A stretch of 64,000 bases of DNA from Acidobacteriota bacterium (GTDB lineage: Bacteria > Acidobacteriota > Terriglobia > Bryobacterales > Bryobacteraceae). Each line of letters begins with the position of its first letter. Position 1 is the first letter of the stretch. This document shows positions 50,964 to 61,403 of this stretch, piece by piece. Both the position numbers and the translations under genes were made by a program. The DNA is taken from the NCBI GenBank assembly GCA_025352795.1, contig JANXSF010000087.1, positions 1 through 64,000 on the forward strand, written 5' to 3'. The notes under the pieces were generated by a model. The model did not search any database. It was not told the DNA's origin and saw nothing but the letters and a program-made list of their open reading frames with translations.

Positions 50964-53032
50964 GATTCCAATTCGTTTAATTGTGTTAGAAGGGCAAGGC
51001 CTGCTGTGGCGTCATTTCCAAACCGCAGTTTATTGTAATTTTCAGTGGCTTGACGGACAAGATTGGAGATTGGGTGGGGCAATTCATTGCTGAATTCCAG
51101 CGGTGTCAAATTGGGTGCGCGCTGAAATCCTTGCTTCCCCATAATGGATTCAAGCCGCTGATAGAGGCGTGCCGCATCACCTTGGGCCGCTGTTCCTTTG
51201 CGCACGCGTTGTGCTTGTTGCCATTGCTGTAGCTTGCGCCACAATGCCGGGGACAGCACAAGAAGACCGACCAATAGACTGGCCATAGTGATGGTTGGCA
51301 CGAACGATTTGAGCCCATCACCATCGAATTGCGGAGTGCTCCATTTGGGAAGAGTTAGAGAGCGGCCAGCCATTTCCAAACTCAGGGAAAGGGTACCTTG
51401 GCGGTCGCCATCAAAATTCATTACCCAATCCTGCCAGAACAGTTCGGCAGCATCCAGATATTGCGTCATCCTGTGCCAGGCGGCGTTATTGGACTTTGGT
51501 GGGGCACTTGGAGTTGGGTCAAATGCAACCCATCCTTTATTTGAAAACCAAGCTTCCACCCAACTATGAGCGTCTGAAGATCGAACCTGATACCAATCAC
51601 TGACTGGGTTTAATTCGCCACCCAGAAAGCCTGTCACCATGCGTGTGGGAATTCCATTTAATCGCAGCATCACAGCCATGGACGACGCAAAATATTCGCA
51701 ATGACCTTTCTTACGCTCGAATAGAAAATTGGCGATTGGGTCTGCTGCTTCCACCTTTGGAAGTTCCAATGTATAGGGATAAGCTTTGCTGAGCCATTTT
51801 TCAATGGTACTGGCCAGTTCAAGCGGAGATCGGGCAGATGCGGATATCTGCTGGGAGAGCAAAAACACACGGGGATCCATTGCCGGAAGTTCCAAATAAT
51901 CGGCACGTTCGGCCTCATCCAAGCTGGAACTATCACCGCCTGCCGCATCAATGAACGTGTCCACTTCATAGCGGATATGTTCGCCGGTTGGCATGGGAAG
52001 TCGAAAATTTCCACCATTCACGCGATAGATGTAAGTTGCCGGAACACGAAGAAATTCAGGCTCGCCGACCAGGAACAGCGCATCGGAGGAGATGCCGGAT
52101 AGTTGCACTTCGTAATGAAAACGGCGGCCAATACGGTCGGCGTGGCCTTGCATGCCCAACCGCACCAGGCCGTGTTCCAGGTTAAGAATCTGGGCTCGAC
52201 GATTTTTATTGAACCAACGTTTGCCATCGAACTGAGCCAGCGCAGCGCCTCGCCATTTGAGACGGGTGCCATCGATAGGCAGCCCATCAGCAGAGGTGTC
52301 GAACCGCGCGTGAAATACAAGATTTCGACGTTGCTGCAATTCCCCGATTGCACCTAAGCTGACCTCGTTTGAAAAACCGGTAATGTGAAATCCTGCGGGG
52401 ATAAAGCGCAGCACCGCTGCTCTGGCAGTGCGAGGAAGGACGAAGAAAATGAATAGAGCACAGAGCAGAATGGTGCAGGTGGCGGCAATGGTGTGATTGC
52501 GTAATGTTCGTGCAAAACGCGGGTCAATCCCTGCCGCTTGAATGCCCGGTTTTAGCGCCGCCCGTCTGATTTCAGCACTGGCAAACGTAGCGACGGCAAA
52601 GATAACAGAGAGGCCTAAAAAGAATAGGAAACTGAGATTGGCAGATACCAGCGCAGCGGCAAGAATGGTTAGGAAGGAAAGAATTTTGACGAAGAAAAGG
52701 TCTCTGTCTGACTTAGCTGAAATAAACCGTAGCGTTCCCAAAGCAAGCACCAAATGAATGGTAGACAGCATGAAATCTTTGCTTCCGTAAGCCAGGTCGT
52801 ATGGGTAGAGCATGGCGTACAGAACTGTGAGCAGATCTACCAGTGCAGGGGTGAGATGCAGTTTGGTGCGACGCAGGGTTAGGACCAAGCGAAGGAAGAT
52901 TCCAAGGATTGCTACCAGCAGAAAGATATCGGGACTCAGGGACGAGAAACCCAGTGCGGCAACACCGCTGGACCACATTCCCAACAATGCGAGTTCGTGG
53001 AATTGATCAAGCTGGCTGTTGTTTTGTGGCAC
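50933..53032 (-). CDS. TgpA-type membrane transglutaminase-like protein (DUF3488)
   Basis: 699 residues from GTG 53032. N-terminal DUF3488 membrane domain (about 6 segments up to residue 200, ending FVLPRTARAAVLRFIPAGFH), then a periplasmic transglutaminase domain with the Cys-His-Asp triad: ERKKGHCEYFASSMAVMLRL, SSDAHSWVEAWFSNKGWVAF and AFDPTPS. A final membrane segment is followed by a cytoplasmic DUF4129-like tail (GFQRAPNLTPLEFSNELP). Usually encoded with a MoxR ATPase and a DUF58 protein; neither is visible here. Its GTG shares one base with the stop of the upstream lipoprotein (TAGTG). Confidence 0.9.
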   Translation of the reverse strand: MPQNNSQLDQFHELALLGMWSSGVAALGFSSLSPDIFLLVAILGIFLRLVLTLRRTKLHLTPALVDLLTVLYAMLYPYDLAYGSKDFMLSTIHLVLALGTLRFISAKSDRDLFFVKILSFLTILAAALVSANLSFLFFLGLSVIFAVATFASAEIRRAALKPGIQAAGIDPRFARTLRNHTIAATCTILLCALFIFFVLPRTARAAVLRFIPAGFHITGFSNEVSLGAIGELQQRRNLVFHARFDTSADGLPIDGTRLKWRGAALAQFDGKRWFNKNRRAQILNLEHGLVRLGMQGHADRIGRRFHYEVQLSGISSDALFLVGEPEFLRVPATYIYRVNGGNFRLPMPTGEHIRYEVDTFIDAAGGDSSSLDEAERADYLELPAMDPRVFLLSQQISASARSPLELASTIEKWLSKAYPYTLELPKVEAADPIANFLFERKKGHCEYFASSMAVMLRLNGIPTRMVTGFLGGELNPVSDWYQVRSSDAHSWVEAWFSNKGWVAFDPTPSAPPKSNNAAWHRMTQYLDAAELFWQDWVMNFDGDRQGTLSLSLEMAGRSLTLPKWSTPQFDGDGLKSFVPTITMASLLVGLLVLSPALWRKLQQWQQAQRVRKGTAAQGDAARLYQRLESIMGKQGFQRAPNLTPLEFSNELPHPISNLVRQATENYNKLRFGNDATAGLALLTQLNELESYHSATDPSS

Positions 53033-53442
53033 TACTTAATCCACGATTTGAGCGACGCTTCCATGGCTTTGGTGATGATTTCCAGTTCGGCCAGATGGGA
53101 ACCAAGGGACTCTACGACTACGAAATAAGAGCCCTCGTTAACCGCCATTTGGCCCTTGTCGTGTCGCCATTTCTGCGACGCTTCAAAAGCGACAGCATCC
53201 GCAGCAGTTTCGTAAACGGTGATCATGGCACTGCGCGGGCCATTGGAATACTTGGCAGTCCAGGCTTTGGGAATAGTCAAATATCGAATGGATTCGGGGG
53301 CACTGGATGGCTGAAAGGGTTGTTGCGATTGTAGATTCCAGTTCGTAGCAAGGCTTTGCGGAAATACATAGGCGGGCTTCTGCCGTGCGCAGGACCACAA
53401 AGACAGGCAGGCACATAGCAGAGATATCAAAAGTTTTCGCAT
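53032..53442 (-). CDS. Small lipoprotein
   Basis: 136 residues from ATG 53442. Lipoprotein leader MRKLLISLLCACLSLWSC. The mature part (IPKAWTAKYSNGPRSAMITV, EGSYFVVVESLGSHLAELEI) resembles small envelope proteins but no named family is recognised. Coupled to tgpA through the one-base overlap. Divergent from the PGI-like gene by 33 bp. Confidence 0.8.
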   Translation of the reverse strand: MRKLLISLLCACLSLWSCARQKPAYVFPQSLATNWNLQSQQPFQPSSAPESIRYLTIPKAWTAKYSNGPRSAMITVYETAADAVAFEASQKWRHDKGQMAVNEGSYFVVVESLGSHLAELEIITKAMEASLKSWIK

Positions 53443-53475
53443 CTGGACCTTTCTCCCTATGTTAAAACGGTTTGA

Positions 53476-55356
53476 GTGCAACTTAAGATCTATCATGACC
53501 GCCCCGAATCTGAACCAGCTTTCCAGTCCTTTGAAAAAGAAAATATTCTAAGCAGACTGCGCAATATTGATGAACAAGCGCGCACGAAAGGCCTTGATTC
53601 CCTGGACGCCACCACCGAGCCTTTGGTTGCCATTGGGATGGAGCAATCTGCCAATGGGAAGGTGACCAAGAACAGCTACGGCGTATTTCACCTAAGCTGG
53701 CTGGCTGAAGAGAATCTCGAATGGCCCGCGAAAATCGCTAGTGAAGTAGCCGATATCAAGGATCGAATTCAGAAGGCGCACGGCGTACCTCTACGATTCC
53801 TAATTTGGGCGGGCATGGGTGGTTCAGCGGAAGACAAGACGCTTTATCACAAGGCTGGGCTGTTAAAGAAAGGCCCAAAACTTTACGTTCTGGATTCCAC
53901 TGATCCAGCAAAGCTGAAGAACATACTGGCTGACATTACGGCCAGCAGCGGGCTTTCTATCAAAGAAGCTTTGAAGAGCACGTTGGTGATTGCCATGGCA
54001 TTGGGCATGACGTCGTATGAACCGGTGGTCAATCTGGAAATGTTGACGGCACTTTACGATAAGTACAAAATTGATGCCAAGCCGAATTTTCTATACATGA
54101 CATTGCCCGGTTCGATCCTGGATCAATTTGCCGGACCTCGGGGATACACTCGGGTTCCCCTGCAATTAGATGAAGGAAATTCCACATCGGGTCGCCATTC
54201 CAGTCCGCTGACGCGTGGCAGTCTGTATCCATTAGCGCTGGCAAAAGCGGACCTTGGTGCTTGGTTTCAAGGTACGTTTTTGAAGCAGGAAGAAGTGCAA
54301 ACTGCATGGCGATTGTCGGCATTTTTGGATGCACAAGGAAAGGTGGGTCGGGACAAGGTGACTTTGTTATTGGCAAAGCCACTGGCTGCTGCGGGCATCT
54401 GGACCAAACAAAACTTTGAAGAGAGTCTAGGGAAAAGTGAAGAGCTAGGCTTGAAGATGTTGATTGATGAAAAGCCAAAATTATCGAACTATCGTGCTCC
54501 AAAAGATGCTGCGCAAGATCGAGTGTTTTTGGCTGTGATGGTAAAAGGGGCAAGCGACGGAGTTGCTGAAAAGGCCGCCCTGCTGCGTCGCGCGGGATAT
54601 CCGGTGGCCACGGTGATGTTAGATAAGGGTGCGAATCTTTCGCACTATATGCAGTGGATGCACTACGTTGTATTTGGAATTGGTTGGTTGCGAAAGATGA
54701 ATTTTGTGACGCAACCCAGTGTGGAATTGTACAAGCAAATCACCAGCCGCGTTCATTCCGATGAGACTCACAGCGATTGGAACAACCTGATGGGAAGTCC
54801 CAGGCAAATGAAGTGGAAAGGTGGCGTTACGCTTTACTACGACAAACTTTCTGCACAGGAAATCAAAGGGACAAACGCTGCGGAAGTCTACGCGACGATT
54901 CTAAAAGATTTGTTCGTGAACGGTCGAATGCAGTATGGAGAATTTTCCTTTTTTGGCGATTCACGCTATTCCGAACAAGGTCGGGCTGTCCGCAAATTGT
55001 TGGACAAAGCTGGTGAATCCATTTTTCGGGCGAAGTTGAAACTCCCCGTAGATGTTTATGAAGGACCGGCGATGAATCATTCTTTTCACGAAATGATTAT
55101 CGGTCACGGCAAGTGTTTTTCCACCGTATTGCTCAGTGAAAAGGCTGAAAAGCTGGTGGGGGTGGACTATTCACCGGAGTATCATCGAGCTCAGTTTTTA
55201 GCGACTCAAATGGCGCTAGCAGAACGCGGTCGTGATGTGGTGGCCATTGTCTTGAAAGATTTGGAGCCGCCCGCTTTGAAGTCATTGGCCGACTTTTTCG
55301 CGCAGGTAATCCTATATCTGAAAGGCTTTGACCCATTGAAGTGTTACCATCGGTAA
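53476..55356 (+). CDS. Glucose-6-phosphate isomerase-like (double SIS) protein
   Basis: 626 residues from GTG 53476. The SIS signature LIWAGMGGSAEDKTLYHKAG and LYVLDSTDPAKLKNILADIT match the phosphoglucose isomerase half of transaldolase-PGI fusion proteins; the transaldolase part is absent. The C-terminus GVDYSPEYHRAQFLATQMAL also fits. Likely interconverts glucose-6-P and fructose-6-P, but the length (above the usual 450-550) and lack of one or two classic PGI motifs leave doubt. Confidence 0.65.
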   Translation: MQLKIYHDRPESEPAFQSFEKENILSRLRNIDEQARTKGLDSLDATTEPLVAIGMEQSANGKVTKNSYGVFHLSWLAEENLEWPAKIASEVADIKDRIQKAHGVPLRFLIWAGMGGSAEDKTLYHKAGLLKKGPKLYVLDSTDPAKLKNILADITASSGLSIKEALKSTLVIAMALGMTSYEPVVNLEMLTALYDKYKIDAKPNFLYMTLPGSILDQFAGPRGYTRVPLQLDEGNSTSGRHSSPLTRGSLYPLALAKADLGAWFQGTFLKQEEVQTAWRLSAFLDAQGKVGRDKVTLLLAKPLAAAGIWTKQNFEESLGKSEELGLKMLIDEKPKLSNYRAPKDAAQDRVFLAVMVKGASDGVAEKAALLRRAGYPVATVMLDKGANLSHYMQWMHYVVFGIGWLRKMNFVTQPSVELYKQITSRVHSDETHSDWNNLMGSPRQMKWKGGVTLYYDKLSAQEIKGTNAAEVYATILKDLFVNGRMQYGEFSFFGDSRYSEQGRAVRKLLDKAGESIFRAKLKLPVDVYEGPAMNHSFHEMIIGHGKCFSTVLLSEKAEKLVGVDYSPEYHRAQFLATQMALAERGRDVVAIVLKDLEPPALKSLADFFAQVILYLKGFDPLKCYHR

Positions 55357-55365
55357 TTCAAGATC

Positions 55366-55512
55366 ATGGCTAAAATAAAACCGGTTCGCGGCAAGCAAAC
55401 CGTCAGTACAAAATCGTCTATACGCGCGGCGATTCCATGCGCCATTCTGATTCTGGTAGGCACCGGTCTGATGGGCTTGCTATTTTATGCCATGTTGACG
55501 ACACACAAATGA
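55366..55512 (+). CDS. 48-residue single-pass membrane protein
   Basis: ATG 55366 to TGA 55512. A basic N-terminus ([20 protein letters not shown]) is followed by one membrane segment ([20 protein letters not shown]). Its stop overlaps the rph ATG as ATGA, strong support for a real, cotranslated gene. Unrecognised; orientation by the positive-inside rule leaves the basic part in the cytoplasm. Confidence 0.65.
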   Translation: MAKIKPVRGKQTVSTKSSIRAAIPCAILILVGTGLMGLLFYAMLTTHK

Positions 55513-56234
55513 ATTTACGAATAGACAAGCGACAGAACGATGAAATGCGTCGCGTTCAAATTACGAAAGACTACATACAGACGGCCGAAGGATGTGTGCT
55601 GATTGAAGTTGGCAACACCCGTGTGCTGTGCGCTGCGACGCTGGAATCCACTGTTCCGCAGTTTCTGAAAGGAAGCGGCAAGGGCTGGGTTACTGCGGAA
55701 TACGCCATGCTGCCACGAGCCACGGAAACTCGAACTCAGCGCGAGGTGATGAAAGGCAAGCAGACTGGTCGCACCATGGAAATTCAACGACTGGTGGGAC
55801 GATCCTTGCGCGCTGTGGTCGATTTGGCAGCGATGGGCGAACGCTCCATTATTGTGGATTGTGATGTACTCCAAGCGGACGGGGGAACCCGTACGGCATC
55901 CATCACCGGTGCCTTTATTGCAATGGCGCTGGTTATGGAACGGATGGTGAATTTCGGAACATTGCAGAAGCTGCCGTTGTTGGATTATCTGGCTGCAACC
56001 AGTGTGGGCATGGTGGATGGAGCGCCTATGTTGGACCTTTGCTACAGCGAAGATTCCCGCGCGGAAGTGGACATGAATGTGGTTCTGACCGGCGGCGGCA
56101 AATTTGTTGAAGTACAGGCCAGTGCTGAGCAGAAATCATTCGATGATGAGCAGATGGAAGGGATGCTGGCCCTGGCCCGCAGCGGCATTGCATCGTTGGT
56201 AGAAATGCAAAAGACGTTTGTTCGATTGCCGTGA
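55509..56234 (+). CDS. rph: Ribonuclease PH
   Basis: Start at ATG 55509 (241 residues), confirmed by the ATGA overlap; the upstream frame would run through the small gene. Phosphorolytic 3'-trimming of tRNA precursors. Motifs: [20 protein letters not shown]-like ([18 protein letters not shown]), [60 protein letters not shown] and [17 protein letters not shown]. Complete. Followed by rdgB with a GTGA overlap, a common pairing. Confidence 0.97.
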   Translation: MNLRIDKRQNDEMRRVQITKDYIQTAEGCVLIEVGNTRVLCAATLESTVPQFLKGSGKGWVTAEYAMLPRATETRTQREVMKGKQTGRTMEIQRLVGRSLRAVVDLAAMGERSIIVDCDVLQADGGTRTASITGAFIAMALVMERMVNFGTLQKLPLLDYLAATSVGMVDGAPMLDLCYSEDSRAEVDMNVVLTGGGKFVEVQASAEQKSFDDEQMEGMLALARSGIASLVEMQKTFVRLP

Positions 56235-56827
56235 AACTTTATTGCGCAACAACGAACCCTGGTAAGCTGCGGGAGTTCCGACTGATTGTGGAACACTTCG
56301 GCGGTGACCGAATCACTGTGGATACGCTGCACAACATTCGGGACATTGAAGCACCTGAAGAAACCGGTTCCACCTTTGAAGAGAATGCGGCTTTAAAGGC
56401 TGTCTACTATTCTCAATTCGCTTCAGGACCACTGTTTGCTGATGATTCAGGGCTTGCTGTGGATGCTTTGCAGGGAGCTCCCGGGGTTTACTCGGCCCGC
56501 TTTGCTGGAGAGCATGCCGGGGACGCTGCCAACAATCAACTTCTATTGGAGCGGATGCACGGGGTCCACAACAGGACAGCACGCTTTGTTTGCGTCATTG
56601 CGCTGGCAGAGGCTGGGGAAGTGAAAGGCATGTGGCGGGGTGAGGTGGAAGGCCGCATCACGGATGACGACGGGGTCGGGACGGAAGGGTTCGGCTATGA
56701 TCCGCTGTTTTACTTCGAACCGTTTAGCGCAACGTTTGGGCAAGTTCCGGCTGAAAAGAAGTTACTGGTTAGCCACCGTAGCAAAGCGCTTGAGGCGATG
56801 ATCAAGGCGTTACGCCTAAATTCCTAA
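56231..56827 (+). CDS. rdgB: XTP/dITP diphosphatase (Ham1/RdgB)
   Basis: 198 residues from GTG 56231, overlapping rph by 4 bp. Removes non-canonical purine nucleotides. [11 protein letters not shown] (nucleotide binding), [80 protein letters not shown] and [13 protein letters not shown] are all present. Ends 12 bp inside the reverse kbl gene. Confidence 0.96.
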   Translation: MKLYCATTNPGKLREFRLIVEHFGGDRITVDTLHNIRDIEAPEETGSTFEENAALKAVYYSQFASGPLFADDSGLAVDALQGAPGVYSARFAGEHAGDAANNQLLLERMHGVHNRTARFVCVIALAEAGEVKGMWRGEVEGRITDDDGVGTEGFGYDPLFYFEPFSATFGQVPAEKKLLVSHRSKALEAMIKALRLNS

Positions 56828-58000
56828 TTCCGTTTTCACTTCGGCAAACTTAGTTGCCGCAAATTCCAAATCTTCCATGGAATGCGCAGCGGATACTTGC
56901 GTGCGGATGCGAGCTTTTCCCTGGGGAACCACCGGGTAAGAAAAGCCAATCACGTACACACCTTTTTCTAACATCCTATCGGCCATGCGAGCGGCAAGCG
57001 CGGCATCACCCAGCATGATGGGAACAATGGGATGTTCCCCGTGCAATATGTTGAAGCCAAAGCTGGTCATCCGCTGACGGAAGAATCGCGTGTTTTCCCG
57101 AAGCTTGGCAGGAAGCGCAGACGACGTGGTTAACAGTTCCAACACAGCCAGCGAAGCACCAGTGATGGTGGGTGCCAGTGAATTTGAAAACAAATAAGGT
57201 CGCGAACGTTGGCGCAGCAATGCGATGATGTCACCACGTCCGCTGGTGTAGCCGCCACTGGCCCCGCCCAGTGCCTTGCCTAGCGTGCCAGTGATCATAT
57301 CCACTCGACCCATCACGCCACAATGTTCAATGGAGCCTCGGCCTGTAGCGCCTAAAACACCAACAGCGTGCGAATCGTCCACCATCACCAGTGCCTTGTG
57401 CTTGTCGGCCAAGTCGCAAATCGCAGATAGATTGGCGATGTAGCCATCCATGGAAAATACGCCGTCGGTGGCGATCATCCGGTAACGCGCACTAGCGGAT
57501 TCGGCGAGCTTCAATTCAAGATCGACCATGTCACTATTGCGATAGCGCAAGCGCTGCGACTTTGACAGACGCACACCATCAATGATGCTAGCGTGATTTA
57601 ATTCGTCGGAAATAATGGCGTCTTCAGCGCTCAGAAGCGTTTCAAAAAGCCCGCTGTTCGCGTCGAAGCAGGATCCGTACAAGATGGTATCTTCAGTGCC
57701 GAGGAATGCGCTAATGGCCTGTTCCAATTGCTTGTGAACAGCTTGGGTTCCGCAAATGAAGCGAACGGATGCAACGCCGTAGCCCCAACGGTCCAACGCC
57801 TGATGCGCTGCGGCAATCACTGCTGGATTATCGGCCAGACCAAGGTAATTGTTGGCGCAAAGGTTCAATACTTTTTGACCTGACATTGTTTCAATGTGGG
57901 CGCTTTGCGGCGTGCCAATCACCCGCTCTGGTTTGGCCAAGCCCGCGGCGGTAATTTCAGTCAAGGTGTTGCGGACGTGATCCTCAAATTCACCGTACAT
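56816..58000 (-). CDS. kbl: Glycine C-acetyltransferase (2-amino-3-ketobutyrate CoA ligase)
   Basis: 394 residues. It converts 2-amino-3-oxobutyrate plus CoA into glycine and acetyl-CoA. PLP-dependent alpha-oxoamine synthase features: [80 protein letters not shown]-type motif ([19 protein letters not shown]) and the PLP lysine in [17 protein letters not shown]. Its ATG directly follows the stop of tdh, so they form the threonine-degrading operon. Confidence 0.97.
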   Translation of the reverse strand: MYGEFEDHVRNTLTEITAAGLAKPERVIGTPQSAHIETMSGQKVLNLCANNYLGLADNPAVIAAAHQALDRWGYGVASVRFICGTQAVHKQLEQAISAFLGTEDTILYGSCFDANSGLFETLLSAEDAIISDELNHASIIDGVRLSKSQRLRYRNSDMVDLELKLAESASARYRMIATDGVFSMDGYIANLSAICDLADKHKALVMVDDSHAVGVLGATGRGSIEHCGVMGRVDMITGTLGKALGGASGGYTSGRGDIIALLRQRSRPYLFSNSLAPTITGASLAVLELLTTSSALPAKLRENTRFFRQRMTSFGFNILHGEHPIVPIMLGDAALAARMADRMLEKGVYVIGFSYPVVPQGKARIRTQVSAAHSMEDLEFAATKFAEVKTELGI

Positions 58001-59032
58001 TTACAATTGGCTCCATTCCAGAATTACTTTCCCTGACGTGCCCGACTTCATGGCTGCAAACCCTTGCTCAAATTCTGTCCAGGGATAGCGATGTGTGATG
58101 ACCGGTTCCAGATTCAACCCGCATTCCAGCAGCACGCTCATCTTGTACCAGGTCTCATACATTTCCCGTCCATAGACTCCGCGAATTGTCAGCATATTGA
58201 AAACCACAGTATGCCAATTGATGGCCATTTCACCGGGAGGAATTCCCAGCATGGCGATGCGTCCACCATGGGCCATATTGGCCAGCATGTCGCGAAAAGC
58301 GGCAGCGTTACCCGACATTTCCAGACCCACATCGAACCCTTCGTGCATGTTCAACTTCGCTTGCGCTTCGGCCAAAGTTGCCGTCTTGACGTTCAAGGCA
58401 AGATCCACACCCATCTTGCGAGCCAGCTCTAACCGATGTTCGTTGATATCGGTGATGACCACGTGCCGCGCACCTGCCTGGCGAACCACTGCGGCAGCCA
58501 TGATGCCGATAGGACCAGCGCCAGTGATCAGTACATCTTCACCAAGAACGGGAAACATTAAGGCAGTGTGAACAGCGTTGCCAAAGGGGTCGAAAATAGC
58601 GGCGACGTCCAGGTTGATGCTGTCGTGATGCTTCCAGACATTGGTCATGGGAAGCGCAATATATTCGGCAAAAGCGCCTGCACGATTGACGCCCACGCCT
58701 TGCGTATGGGCACATTGATGGCGTCGGCCTGCCATGCAATTACGGCATCGACCGCAGACCACATGTCCTTCGCCACTGACAATTTCCCCAGCGTGGAAAT
58801 CAATGACGTTCGATCCGGTGGCGACGATTTGTCCGACGAACTCATGGCCGATCACCAGAGGTACGGGAATGGTGCGTTGCGACCATTCGTCCCAATTGTA
58901 AATGTGCAGATCTGTGCCACAAATGCCGGTGCGCAGCACTTTGATGAGGACATCGTTAATGCCAATAGTGGGCTTGGGAACATCTTCTACCCACAGGCCA
59001 ACTTCAGCTTTGCTTTTGACTAAGGCTTTCAT
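58001..59032 (-). CDS. tdh: L-threonine 3-dehydrogenase
   Basis: 343 residues. Oxidises threonine to 2-amino-3-oxobutyrate with NAD. Zinc-dependent MDR: catalytic zinc C38 ([16 protein letters not shown]), H63-E64 (VIGHEFVG), structural zinc C93, C96, C99, C107, and Rossmann motif [19 protein letters not shown]. Complete length. Upstream on its strand TATACT (59046-59041) ends 8 nt before the ATG; GTAGAAG between could be either leader or weak SD. Feeds Kbl. Confidence 0.97.
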   Translation of the reverse strand: MKALVKSKAEVGLWVEDVPKPTIGINDVLIKVLRTGICGTDLHIYNWDEWSQRTIPVPLVIGHEFVGQIVATGSNVIDFHAGEIVSGEGHVVCGRCRNCMAGRRHQCAHTQGVGVNRAGAFAEYIALPMTNVWKHHDSINLDVAAIFDPFGNAVHTALMFPVLGEDVLITGAGPIGIMAAAVVRQAGARHVVITDINEHRLELARKMGVDLALNVKTATLAEAQAKLNMHEGFDVGLEMSGNAAAFRDMLANMAHGGRIAMLGIPPGEMAINWHTVVFNMLTIRGVYGREMYETWYKMSVLLECGLNLEPVITHRYPWTEFEQGFAAMKSGTSGKVILEWSQL

Positions 59033-59065
59033 CTTCTACCAGTATAGAAAGGCGCCGAGCTTTTG

Positions 59066-60208
59066 TTACATCCCTGCTTGAGAAGCGCTCAGTACAACTT
59101 GCTTGCCCGCCTTCTTGTCGATGATGGTTAGCTTCCCATTGCTCAACGTAACATCGTCCACTTTGGTGAAGCCTTTCGGAACCGCCGTGAAAAACATGAG
59201 GAATCGTGATTTAATGGCGGCGCGCGCTGGAAGCCAGCGGTAGGTGGGCACGTCGAACATCCTGGCCATTGCTATGGTCTGGCGACGAGGCACGTCGAAG
59301 GGTTGGGTGCCGAATTCAATGCCCCGGGAAAGAGCACCGGATGCAGGGTAGTTCATCCATTCCTGCAACCAGGGATATTCTTCGCGACGGAAGAAATAGC
59401 CGATCAACATTTCTTTTTCCAGATTCAGGACAGTAACGAATCCGAAGGTGCGGGTGGGATCCACGGTGCAGCCAGTATGATCCAGCGAGTTAGGTGGGTC
59501 GGGAACACCACGCAGGTCTACGGTACCGCCGTCTTTTGTTGGACCCATCGGGTAGGTATACTCTTTGCCTGAAACAAGTCGACGGATGGGTTGGGGATCA
59601 ACTGGGCGTGCCTGGCAACGGCCTACCGATGCGTCGACAACAGTTTTGCCAGGCGCCAAAAACGGTGCTCCGACAGTGGCATGTTCGGCCCAGTTGATGG
59701 GGCGATCAAAAGCTAAAAGATTCTCCAGTGTACTTTCAACAGCCACCACCTGCTCCCCATCAACCACTTCCACTTTGCGAGTGAACAGTTCCTGAACTAA
59801 GGGAAGACGAGTCTGAAATAGGAAACGGTTCAATGGCCCTTGCTTTTCCGAAGCCGTCAGGAGCCACGGCACCGTATGCGCTTCTCCATGACCAGTAAGA
59901 CCCGCTGCGCGTTCCTCTACCGACGTTGGGCCGAAGCCATCCACACAGACGAAATGACCCACGCCACCGCCGCCGCCTCGTCCTGGATTACCGCGCTCGC
60001 GATCCATTCGAGCAGGGTTCCACATGGGGTCAGTCTTAGTGGCATCGCCTTTCAAAGTGAGGCTGGCGAAGGCTCCGCCAGTTGATAGGATCACAAGTTC
60101 CAACTTGTCGTTTTCAAGAATGTGGGCGGGACGACCTTCGAATAAGGTGGGCCGTTGGGCGATGACCGGAAGCAGAATCGCTGCGGTCAGAAAAGTAATT
60201 TTGAACAT
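59066..60208 (-). CDS. Secreted galactose-mutarotase-like protein
   Basis: 380 residues with a signal peptide (MFKITFLTAAILLPVIAQ). The sequence reads like the beta-supersandwich of aldose 1-epimerase relatives: AHILENDKLELVILSTGGAF, DRPINWAEHATVGAPFLAPG and GIEFGTQPFDVPRR near the end. A glycine-rich stretch (GNPGRGGGGGVGHFV) is inserted near residue 80. Enzymatic activity uncertain; a sugar-binding or epimerase role is plausible. It sits between the tdh and mqnE transcripts. Confidence 0.7.
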   Translation of the reverse strand: MFKITFLTAAILLPVIAQRPTLFEGRPAHILENDKLELVILSTGGAFASLTLKGDATKTDPMWNPARMDRERGNPGRGGGGGVGHFVCVDGFGPTSVEERAAGLTGHGEAHTVPWLLTASEKQGPLNRFLFQTRLPLVQELFTRKVEVVDGEQVVAVESTLENLLAFDRPINWAEHATVGAPFLAPGKTVVDASVGRCQARPVDPQPIRRLVSGKEYTYPMGPTKDGGTVDLRGVPDPPNSLDHTGCTVDPTRTFGFVTVLNLEKEMLIGYFFRREEYPWLQEWMNYPASGALSRGIEFGTQPFDVPRRQTIAMARMFDVPTYRWLPARAAIKSRFLMFFTAVPKGFTKVDDVTLSNGKLTIIDKKAGKQVVLSASQAGM

Positions 60209-60223
60209 AACCTAAACACAAAC

Positions 60224-61345
60224 CTAAACCAGGATAGTAAATGCAGCTTCGGTACGTTCCACCGGACGGTAGAGAGTGTCACGTTCAAAGGGGACTCGAC
60301 CCGCTTCCGTGATGAGGCGCAGCAATTCTCCACGTCGTAATGACTGACTTGTTGTAGCACCGGCATCGTGGTAAATTTTTTCTTCTACAACCGTGCCGTC
60401 AATGTCGTCAGCACCAAAACGCTGAGCAATTTGGGCAATTTGTGGTGTCATCATCACCCAATAGGCTTTGATGTGGGGAATGTTGTCGAGCATCAGCCGG
60501 GAGACGGCGATGTTGCGAATATCGTCAAAGCCGGTGGTTTTATCAATGTGTTCCAGCGACGTATTATCAGGATGAAAAGCGAGTGGGATGAAGGTTACAA
60601 AGCCGCCAGTTTCATCTTGCAAATTACGCAACTTTACAAGATGATCTACACGATCCACTTCCGATTCAATATGCCCGTAGAGCATGGTGCAGTTGGTTTT
60701 GAGGCCCAATTCATGGGAGATTCGAGCAATTTCCAACCACTCGCCGCCGTCGATTTTGTGGTCACAAATAATACGTCGCACGCGTTCACTAAAAATTTCC
60801 GCACCGCCACCGGGTTGGGAATCCATACCTGCAGCTTTCAACTTCAACAAGACTTCCCTATGGGAAAGTTTCGTGCGTTGGGCGAAGTAGGAAATCTCTA
60901 CCATGGTGAAGGCTTTCAAGTGCACATCGGGGTAGCGCTGCTTCAATCCGCGAAGCATTTCACAATACCAATCCAGCGTTAGTTCCGGGTGCAATCCGCC
61001 GACAATGTGGAATTCGGAAACAGCTTCTTTATACCCTTCGCCTGCCCGATGCCAGACTTCTTCAAGCGACATGGTATAGCTGTTTTCATTACGTTTCTGT
61101 TTGCCAAAAGCGCAAAGGCGGCACGATGCAACACAAACATCGGTGGGATTAATGTGACGATTGACGTTGAAAAAAGTGATGTCACCATGCAGCCGTTCGC
61201 GCACAAGATTCGCCAGATAGCCGACACCCAAAAGATCTGGAGTGCGGTAAAGCGTTACGCCATCTTCAGACGGGAGCCGTTGACCGGCCTTCACCTTTTC
61301 CAGGATCGGGATCAGTCTTTGGTCATCAAAATTTGGTTGGTTCAT
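60224..61345 (-). CDS. mqnE: Aminofutalosine synthase (radical SAM, menaquinone futalosine pathway)
   Basis: 373 residues. Radical SAM cluster C71-VAS-C75-RL-C78 in INPTDVCVASCRLCAF. MqnE-specific text: SEFHIVGGLHPELTLDWYCE, LKAFTMVEISYFAQRTKLSH, GMDSQPGGGAEIFSERVRRI and the C-terminal DGTVVEEKIYHDAGATTSQS. It joins 3-enolpyruvyl-benzoate to adenosine-derived radical chemistry, forming aminofutalosine. MqnC is similar but has a different cysteine-loop context. The UbiA prenyltransferase gene is 58 bp upstream on the same strand. Confidence 0.92.
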   Translation of the reverse strand: MNQPNFDDQRLIPILEKVKAGQRLPSEDGVTLYRTPDLLGVGYLANLVRERLHGDITFFNVNRHINPTDVCVASCRLCAFGKQKRNENSYTMSLEEVWHRAGEGYKEAVSEFHIVGGLHPELTLDWYCEMLRGLKQRYPDVHLKAFTMVEISYFAQRTKLSHREVLLKLKAAGMDSQPGGGAEIFSERVRRIICDHKIDGGEWLEIARISHELGLKTNCTMLYGHIESEVDRVDHLVKLRNLQDETGGFVTFIPLAFHPDNTSLEHIDKTTGFDDIRNIAVSRLMLDNIPHIKAYWVMMTPQIAQIAQRFGADDIDGTVVEEKIYHDAGATTSQSLRRGELLRLITEAGRVPFERDTLYRPVERTEAAFTILV

Positions 61346-61403
61346 ACTAGTAATTCCAATCTCTTAAAAGGACAGGCCAGGAGGCCTATCCCACAACAAC
61401 ATT

